A DNA stretch of 44,064 nucleotides, from the NCBI GenBank assembly GCA_019745575.1, contig JAIETA010000195.1, positions 1 through 44,064 of the forward strand, in the 5' to 3' direction. Below, one piece after another: positions 39,617-44,064 of the stretch. The notes beneath the pieces are model-generated. The model worked only from the letters and a program-made list of their open reading frames with translations. It had not been told where the DNA came from and made no database searches. Origin of the DNA: Reyranella sp. GTDB lineage: Bacteria; Pseudomonadota; Alphaproteobacteria; Reyranellales; Reyranellaceae. A program made the position numbers and the translations under genes. Numbering within the stretch: the stretch's first letter is position 1; every line of letters begins with the position of its first letter.

Positions 39617-41617
39617 CTAATTGAATCTCACTTCGTGACCCCCGACCGCAAACGGGAAGCGCTCGAAGAATAGGCAGTCGCCCTCTATCCGATGCTTGAA
39701 CTTGCTCTTCAGAAGTTCCTTCATCGTCAACTCGCGCCTGTTCGAGATATTTAGCGGCCTCAGGACGTCGTCCCGGAAACTCTTCTTCAAATAACCAGTG
39801 GGGGGCGCGCCCTTCTTGATTCCAAACACCACGCCACCGTTAGCCAACATCCAGCGCAGACGCCACACGGCCTGATCGCCATCTCTGCGCTCGTTTGCTT
39901 TGTCCTTAGCGTCTTTCTCCTGAGCCTTATCCTCTCTGGACATGAACGCGAAATGTCGCGGCACTTGGTAATGTTGTTCGGCTTCACCATCGTCCGTCAT
40001 GCATGTCTCGCTGGTCCGCTCGGTCGTGATTCTCAAGATTGGATTCGGAACACCAACGCGAGTTTTTCCCACCGTTAGATAGTAGGTATCTCTATCATGT
40101 GTGTCGGCAGTGGCTGTGATCGTGCCGTCACTATCACCGGTGGCCGCGCCTGCGCCGCTTATCGTCTGGAGGCCGTCCTTGCCCCAGCTTGCCTTTACGG
40201 AGTGACCAACAACGATCATCGGACACGGGCTGGAGCGCTGACGGAGCAGAGCGATGGCCTTGCTCATCTCCGAATTATCCTTTTCGTCGTCGGTCTTTAG
40301 GTTGGTCCGGAAGGTATCCAGTACGCCCAGCGGAAGGATGTCGTAGGGCTGCCCCGTAAGGGAGGACGTTGCTTGCGTAGTGAACGCAACAGTTAGCTCG
40401 TTCAGTCGAGCGGAAATCTCTACCGCGCTAAGCTGTAGGGCATCGGTCAAGTGGAACATGCTGCCCAGCTCATCTGGTCTAGCTATATCCCCGAAGAGAT
40501 TCATCCCGCGCAAGATGTTCTCCACGCGGTCCGCGTTCTCCGAAATCACGAAAACCTTGCGCGGCGGTAGACGCCAAATAATGTCGGATGGCGGTGCGCG
40601 AAGGCCGGCCACCATGCACAGCAAGGACGTTAAGAGGGAGGTCTTGCCGACCCCCGGTTCCCCCACCAAAAACGTCAAACCCTGGCCTATAAAGGCCGGG
40701 AAGACATACTTGTCTGGCTTCGGCCTAATAACGTCGATCTTGCGCCAAACGTAGGGCTGTGAGGGTTCCTTCTGCTCACGCGCACTCGCCGGGTTAACCC
40801 AGCCGAAATCGTTCGCGGCCCAAACCAAGATGGACTTCCAGTGGGCATGCGCTTTGCCCGCAGCATGTTCCCATTTCTTGCGAACTTCATCGGCATTGAA
40901 CTTGTCTGACCAGCGGCTCCATTGCTCAAACAGGACGAAGCCGTCTTCAACGCTCTGAAGTGCGAGTGCAACCCGATACCAAACGTCGTAGTCATCGGCA
41001 TCCAGCGCCGCGAGGGCGTCACGCAGGTCCGCACGCTGCCTGCTGGACAACTTTTCCACGGAATGTCCTGTGGGGAGCCCGGCGGGCATCGGCTCGGTCT
41101 TCTCAAGTTCCGGGTAGACAGTCATAAGATCAACGATTGGGCCGTCTAAGATTTGATCTCCAGTGAACGTGAAGAACCGGCCATGGGAATAAAACTCCCT
41201 GCCATCTTTCTTGCGCGCTTTGAAATCCCGCCCAAGGCCGAGGACGTGGTAGCCGGTCCCACTCGGGCTCTTCTCAACGTAGCCGGGAGCTGTATCGGCT
41301 CCTTCTAAGGAGCCGTCGCGGTCGTGGCCCTGCCAGTATTCGCCGAGCGTGTCGTCATACCCTAGGGCGAAGCCGAGGCCCCAGTCGCCGCTCCGGTCGC
41401 CAAGAGCGGCCTTTGCCTCCGTAAACGAGACGAGCTGTTCAAGGTCTTCGCGCGTATCAGTGATCTGGCGCCTTTGGCCGTTTACATAGTGCGGCACCTT
41501 GCGCGGCTTCTTGCCGTCCTGGTGCTGAATGATTTGGTAGAGGAGCCAGCGCCGCGCTGCCTTCATGCGCTCTAGCGTAGAAGAGTAAGGCTCAGACTTT
41601 AGGTTAAACTTGACCAT
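39617..41617 (-). CDS. Primase-helicase replication protein (PrimPol-like with RepA-type ATPase)
   Basis: Encodes 666 residues. The N-terminal third looks like an archaeo-eukaryotic primase domain (GDWGLGFALGYDD; PGYVEKSPSGTGYHVLGLGRDF; FYSHGRFFTFTGDQI). A PriCT-2-like linker follows (LRDALAALDADDYDVWYRVALALQS...FEQWSRWSDKFN). The C-terminal part is a RepA/AAA_25-type ATPase with Walker A GEPGVGKTS (Lys325) and a later MIVVGHSVKAS. It should start and unwind the element's own replication, as the alpha protein does in P4. ATG 41617 has GAAGG 5 bp upstream and overlaps the GapR-like gene by 14 bp; earlier in-frame starts lack such a signal. Confidence 0.85.
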   Translation of the reverse strand: MVKFNLKSEPYSSTLERMKAARRWLLYQIIQHQDGKKPRKVPHYVNGQRRQITDTREDLEQLVSFTEAKAALGDRSGDWGLGFALGYDDTLGEYWQGHDRDGSLEGADTAPGYVEKSPSGTGYHVLGLGRDFKARKKDGREFYSHGRFFTFTGDQILDGPIVDLMTVYPELEKTEPMPAGLPTGHSVEKLSSRQRADLRDALAALDADDYDVWYRVALALQSVEDGFVLFEQWSRWSDKFNADEVRKKWEHAAGKAHAHWKSILVWAANDFGWVNPASAREQKEPSQPYVWRKIDVIRPKPDKYVFPAFIGQGLTFLVGEPGVGKTSLLTSLLCMVAGLRAPPSDIIWRLPPRKVFVISENADRVENILRGMNLFGDIARPDELGSMFHLTDALQLSAVEISARLNELTVAFTTQATSSLTGQPYDILPLGVLDTFRTNLKTDDEKDNSEMSKAIALLRQRSSPCPMIVVGHSVKASWGKDGLQTISGAGAATGDSDGTITATADTHDRDTYYLTVGKTRVGVPNPILRITTERTSETCMTDDGEAEQHYQVPRHFAFMSREDKAQEKDAKDKANERRDGDQAVWRLRWMLANGGVVFGIKKGAPPTGYLKKSFRDDVLRPLNISNRRELTMKELLKSKFKHRIEGDCLFFERFPFAVGGHEVRFN

Positions 41618-42053
41618 CTCGACCTTCAGCGACTGCTTGAATCTGAAGGCTCCGATCAAAGAAGGAGGGAAGAGGGTTCTCATCGGGAACCGCTGTCCCA
41701 TTTTCCGCGGTCGCGACTGGCTGCGGTTTTTGGGACAGCCGATGCGCCGTCGATTTGGACACCCCTTCGGCAGCCGCAGTGTCGCGGATCGACTCACCCG
41801 CCGCGAGTCGGGCTGCAACACGGTCACGCATGCCCAACTCTGCCAGATACTCCGCCAAACGCGTCTCTTGCGCCTCGCGCTCAGCCGGGTCCATCGCGCG
41901 AATGGCGATGACTTTCTTCAAGGTCGGGATATTACGGCCCTCGGCTTTGGCCGCCTTGTAAGTGTCCTTGACGCGAACGCCGATAGCTTGGCGTTCCGCT
42001 TCAAGGTCCTCGATGGCCTTGACGATGACGGGAAGGTTGCTGGTCGTCATCAT
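41604..42053 (-). CDS. GapR-like (DUF2312) protein with a C-terminal helix-turn-helix
   Basis: Encodes 149 residues. Residues ~8-74 match GapR, a nucleoid protein that binds overtwisted DNA in alphaproteobacteria: IVKAIEDLEAERQAIGVRVKDTYKAAKAEGRNIPTLKKVIAIRAMDPAEREAQETRLAEYLAELG (broken here only by length). Residues ~76-108 add a resolvase-like helix-turn-helix, RVAARLAAGESIRDTAAAEGVSKSTAHRLSQ. GapR alone is about 90 residues, so the tail is an addition. ATG 42053 overlaps the AlpA stop in ATGA, showing coupling. It may act in replication control with the primase-helicase encoded next. Confidence 0.75.
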   Translation of the reverse strand: MMTTSNLPVIVKAIEDLEAERQAIGVRVKDTYKAAKAEGRNIPTLKKVIAIRAMDPAEREAQETRLAEYLAELGMRDRVAARLAAGESIRDTAAAEGVSKSTAHRLSQKPQPVATAENGTAVPDENPLPSFFDRSLQIQAVAEGRDGQV

Positions 42054-42271
42054 GCCACCCTGCGCTTGGTCGCGCGCGCACGCGGCCCAGCGACGGGCAA
42101 CTCCGCAATCCACGCCTCAATCTCGCTCGCGACGAAAGCGATGTGATGCCGCCCCAAGCGCCGCGGCATCGGAAATAGATTTTGTCGGGCTAGACGCCGA
42201 ACGGTGTCACGCGAGAGCGTGATGCCCATAGACGCAAGCTGTTCGTATCTGACTAGAATAGGCATAGACAT
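42050..42271 (-). CDS. alpA: AlpA-family regulator/excisionase-like protein
   Basis: Encodes 73 residues. The MerR-like helix-turn-helix reads ILVRYEQLASMGITLSRDTVRRLARQNLFPMPRRLGRHHIAFVASEIEAWIAE, the AlpA pattern (choice of site, then R-x-x-x-W/I near the end). AlpA of P4 and AlpA-like proteins of satellites switch on replication or excision genes. GAGGAG lies 7 bp before the ATG at 42271. It is the first gene of the AlpA / GapR-like / primase operon, with a 4-bp overlap to the next. Confidence 0.85.
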   Translation of the reverse strand: MSMPILVRYEQLASMGITLSRDTVRRLARQNLFPMPRRLGRHHIAFVASEIEAWIAELPVAGPRARATKRRVA

Positions 42272-42595
42272 AGCTTCGCTCCTCGCGGAAACACCAGAGC
42301 GCGTCCGCATTGGTTAGTGTGAGCGCCAGCTATGAGGCGATAGTCGGCCAGTTATAGGCCTCGGCCCGATCACTGATCAGCCTGAAACTCGAAGCGCAGC
42401 GTTGTTAGCCGGTTCGGTTGTGAACGTAAGATAAATTAGCGGCGCGCGCTGAGTCAAGAGCGAGTACCTTCACCGCACTTCGCGCAGTCTAACTTCGAGC
42501 ACCAACTCAGTTATTGCAGATGACGCCATGGTAGATTGAGTTGAAACCGGTCTACGCTAATCGAGCGAGCGACGGCCAAGAACTGGGAGAACACG
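42272..42595. other. 324-bp divergent intergenic region
   Basis: It lies between the AlpA operon (minus) and the PD-(D/E)XK gene (plus) and should carry both promoters. CTGATCAG, a perfect 8-bp palindrome, is at 42374-42381. The AT-rich TAAGATAAATTAG near 42430 may be part of a promoter. I see no gene. Confidence 0.4.
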
Positions 42596-43027
42596 ATGAG
42601 CAAATCCGCTCTTGTTGGGAAAGCGGGAGAGATGCTCGTGGCGGCTGAACTCATGCGAAGAGGCATCTATGTCGCACATCCCGCGTACGATGGTGGCATC
42701 GACCTGCTGGCCTTCCGGGAGGAAGCGCCCTCTCACGTAGTGCCGATACAAGTCAAGGCGCGCGCCGGCTCTTGTTACAATTTTCAGAAGGCTTGGTTCA
42801 GCAAGGCACCTGGCATTGTGCTGGTGCAAGTATGGAATCTGGCAACTGAGCCGGCTTGCTATGTCTTCGGATCGCTAGATGACGTCTCTCAGGCTCTTGG
42901 CGATCACGGAAGTTCCCCTAGTTGGCGAGATAAGGGCGGTTATAGTGTTACCAATCCAACTCCCGTTCACTTGGAGCGAATGGCGCTTCATCGCGAAAAA
43001 TGGGACCGGATAATCAGTCGCCTGTGA
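42596..43027 (+). CDS. PD-(D/E)XK nuclease-like protein
   Basis: Encodes 143 residues. The start GKAGEMLVAAELMRRG with Glu12, GGIDLLAF with Asp36, and PIQVKA with Gln52 and Lys54 form the E...D...QxK core found in Holliday-junction-resolvase-like and intron-type PD-(D/E)XK nucleases. The C-terminal half has strands and a final basic helix (HREKWDRIISRL). GGGAGA lies 5 bp before the ATG. It stands alone on the plus strand near the right end. It might process recombination or invading DNA; no specific family name can be given. Confidence 0.7.
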   Translation: MSKSALVGKAGEMLVAAELMRRGIYVAHPAYDGGIDLLAFREEAPSHVVPIQVKARAGSCYNFQKAWFSKAPGIVLVQVWNLATEPACYVFGSLDDVSQALGDHGSSPSWRDKGGYSVTNPTPVHLERMALHREKWDRIISRL

Positions 43028-43229
43028 GTGCGAGACGTCCATAGTGGCAGAACATCGTGCTGCGCATAGAACACTTGATAGGGACGATACCCAAGACCGC
43101 TAACTGCAGTTTCCGCCGCTCGGTCGGTTCGCTGCCCGTTCAATGGCCCGCAGGTACCGTTGCAGGCGCCGCTCGGCCTTGGCTTCGGAACCGCGCGCCC
43201 CAACCCAGTGGGCCGCTGGAGCGCTCGCA

Positions 43230-43475
43230 CTAGTTCGTCCTGCATTCAACGCGGTCGCCAACGCGCCAACACCGCGTCTCCTTGGGTAGGCGATAGCCGG
43301 GACTCTGCGGATTGCCATCTTGCCCAATCAGCGGCCGCGGTGGCTCTTGAGTTCGGCACCGAAGTTCCTTGCCGACGTGCCAGCAGTCAGTCCGTTCCTG
43401 GGCGCTTGCATCTATGGCCACGACTGAGATTGCCGTGGCCATGATGATCGCGAGTCCGAGGATGGAATGGTTCAT
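43230..43475 (-). CDS. Small exported protein with a duplicated Cys-pair motif
   Basis: Encodes 81 residues. A signal peptide (MNHSILGLAIIMATAISVVAIDASA) is followed by two like units: CWHVGKELRCRT and CWRVGDRVECRT, each a C-W-x-V-G-x4-C-R-T pattern that could form one disulfide. I do not recognise the family. The ATG overlaps the stop of the preceding gene by 4 bp (ATGA, 43472-43475), so the two are coupled. An unusual cargo for a defence element; an envelope or surface role is possible. Confidence 0.65.
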   Translation of the reverse strand: MNHSILGLAIIMATAISVVAIDASAQERTDCWHVGKELRCRTQEPPRPLIGQDGNPQSPGYRLPKETRCWRVGDRVECRTN

Positions 43476-43798
43476 GCAGCCTTCTCTTCGGCAATCTTGG
43501 CACGAAGGCCGTCCAGCGTCTCCAAGACGACTTCCCGCCTCATGCCCAAAGCAAACGCTTGAGCAATGCGCCGCTGGATGCGGCGGGCGAGCTTGGCCTC
43601 GGGAGTGGACGCGTCTCGCTTGACGCGGGGCTTCTCCGCCGGCCTTGGCCCTGCGGCCTCCACAGGGGCCTCGGGCGTGGCGTCCGCGATGACCTTTGGA
43701 GCGATATCTACGACGACCATCGGGATGTCCTTCAGGACCAGCGTCTCGGCGGATTTCTTGGCGACGGGCTTCTTGGTAACGGGCGTCTTGGCAGGCAT
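43472..43798 (-). CDS. Lys/Ala-rich hypothetical protein
   Basis: Encodes 108 residues. The N-terminal 60 are low-complexity, rich in Lys, Pro, Ala and Val (MPAKTPVTKKPVAKKSAE...). The last 45 form a charged helical segment (EAKLARRIQRRIAQAFALGMRREVVLETLDGLRAKIAEEKAA). AGGAG lies 7 bp before the ATG, and the gene is coupled to the small exported protein gene after it. A DNA- or membrane-associated helper is possible; the function is unknown. Confidence 0.6.
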   Translation of the reverse strand: MPAKTPVTKKPVAKKSAETLVLKDIPMVVVDIAPKVIADATPEAPVEAAGPRPAEKPRVKRDASTPEAKLARRIQRRIAQAFALGMRREVVLETLDGLRAKIAEEKAA

Positions 43799-43892
43799 CG
43801 GATTCTCCTGTTTTTGCTATCCGGTTGTCTCAGCTCAACCGTGCGGCAACCCTGCGGGTAGCTTCCCAAGTCCGAAAGACATTTTCCTGCGG

Positions 43893-43926
43893 GCATCACG
43901 CATCACCATGCAACGACATGCATCAC
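43893..43926 (+). repeat. Candidate integrase arm-binding repeats, right end
   Basis: GCATCACGCATC at 43893-43904 equals the left-end copy at 31260-31271 in the same orientation. GCATCAC recurs at 43920-43926. They lie 60-95 bp inside the right attachment repeat. Likely arm-type sites for the integrase or its excision partner. Confidence 0.5.
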
Positions 43927-43986
43927 AAGATGCGAAAATTCGGGGCCAAGTGCCCCGTGAGTGCTGGGGCCGAGGCATCTTTGTAA

Positions 43987-44033
43987 AATGGCGTCCCCGA
44001 GAGGATTCGAACCTCCGACCTCCGGTTTAGGAA
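43987..44033 (-). other. attR within the intact tRNA-Arg gene
   Basis: The 47 bp equal attL (31113-31159). They extend from just beyond the CCA through the T-arm to the anticodon loop; the match ends past the CCT anticodon at 44029-44031. Crossover probably lies in this stretch. Confidence 0.9.
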
Positions 44034-44064
44034 ACCGCTGCTCTATCCGGCTGAGCTACGGGGA
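43989..44064 (-). tRNA. tRNA-Arg (CCT anticodon)
   Basis: Read on the minus strand it gives TCCCCGTAGCTCAGC for the 5' side (its first base, expected G, lies just outside the window), D-arm GCTCAGCCGGATAGAGC, an anticodon loop TTCCTAA with anticodon CCT, T-arm with GGTTCGAATCC, 3' acceptor strand CGGGGAC, discriminator G and encoded CCA at 43989-43991. The anticodon stem has four clear pairs and a G-G mismatch at its base. The 3' half was supplied by the element, and the gene should remain functional. Confidence 0.92.

Larger units (their letters stand above)
31113..44033. mobile_element. 12.9-kb integrated satellite-like genomic island at tRNA-Arg
   Basis: It is bounded by a 47-bp direct repeat (31113-31159 and 43987-44033) consisting of the 3' part of the tRNA-Arg gene, with a tyrosine recombinase just inside the left end. 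GC content falls visibly against the flanking chromosome. Backbone genes are integrase, AlpA-like, GapR-like/HTH, primase-helicase and a DUF5681-like protein; cargo is restriction-modification, CBASS and several nuclease-like genes. I see no structural, lysis, conjugation or plasmid-partition genes. The layout recalls P4-like or PICI phage satellites, known to carry defence genes, though satellite status is inference. Confidence 0.85.

Noticed and set aside
43100-43327. A 75-codon minus-strand frame overlapping the small exported protein gene.
   Set aside because: Half overlaps a better gene in another frame, and the rest is Arg/Ala-rich. It could be real but I cannot support it.

Overview
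The window is high-GC bacterial chromosome that looks alphaproteobacterial. The gene content (DUF3309, CsbD-like, MsrQ-like, orphan FMN glutamate synthase, many NIPSNAP, SRPBCC, Baeyer-Villiger and enolase-superfamily enzymes) is in keeping with soil or water Rhizobiales/Rhodospirillales; a Reyranella-like genus is my guess only. It has two unlike parts.

Positions 1 to about 31110 are ordinary chromosome. In order they hold small stress and envelope proteins (PepSY-like end, CsbD-like, DUF3309, TVP38), a flavin aromatic hydroxylase, a secreted nuclease-like protein, a TetR regulator, a SET-domain protein, a GST, a catabolic-looking pair (NIPSNAP and enolase-superfamily enzyme), an MsrQ-like haem protein with a ModE-like regulator and a membrane-anchored glutamate-synthase-like flavoprotein, and an aminotransferase. 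These are followed by a minus-strand VOC/SRPBCC/YceI/SRPBCC operon, a gamma-glutamyltransferase, a Baeyer-Villiger monooxygenase, a tightly coupled trio (DAO-type oxidase, molybdenum hydroxylase large subunit, DUF938 methyltransferase), an RND efflux pair with a patatin lipoprotein, and a beta-carbonic anhydrase.

Positions 31113-44033 are a 12.9-kb integrated element. It is bounded by a 47-bp direct repeat made of the 3' part of a tRNA-Arg(CCT) gene; the whole tRNA is at the right edge of the window, apparently lacking only its first base. The core resembles a phage satellite (PICI or P4-like) more than a prophage: tyrosine integrase, AlpA-like regulator, a GapR-like/HTH protein, a PrimPol/RepA-type primase-helicase, and a DUF5681-like protein that could be terminase-linked. 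I see no capsid, tail, portal or lysis genes.

The cargo is a defence island. It holds a BglII-like restriction enzyme with an MT-A70 methylase, a two-gene CBASS operon (patatin phospholipase CapV and CD-NTase), an uncharacterised small protein followed by a GIY-YIG protein, an XRE regulator diverging from a second GIY-YIG nuclease, and a PD-(D/E)XK nuclease-like protein. The best places to look for something undescribed are the small protein/GIY-YIG unit at 36464-37484, the XRE/GIY-YIG divergon at 37684-38558, and the repeat-rich gene-free stretch at 39028-39616 beside the replication gene.
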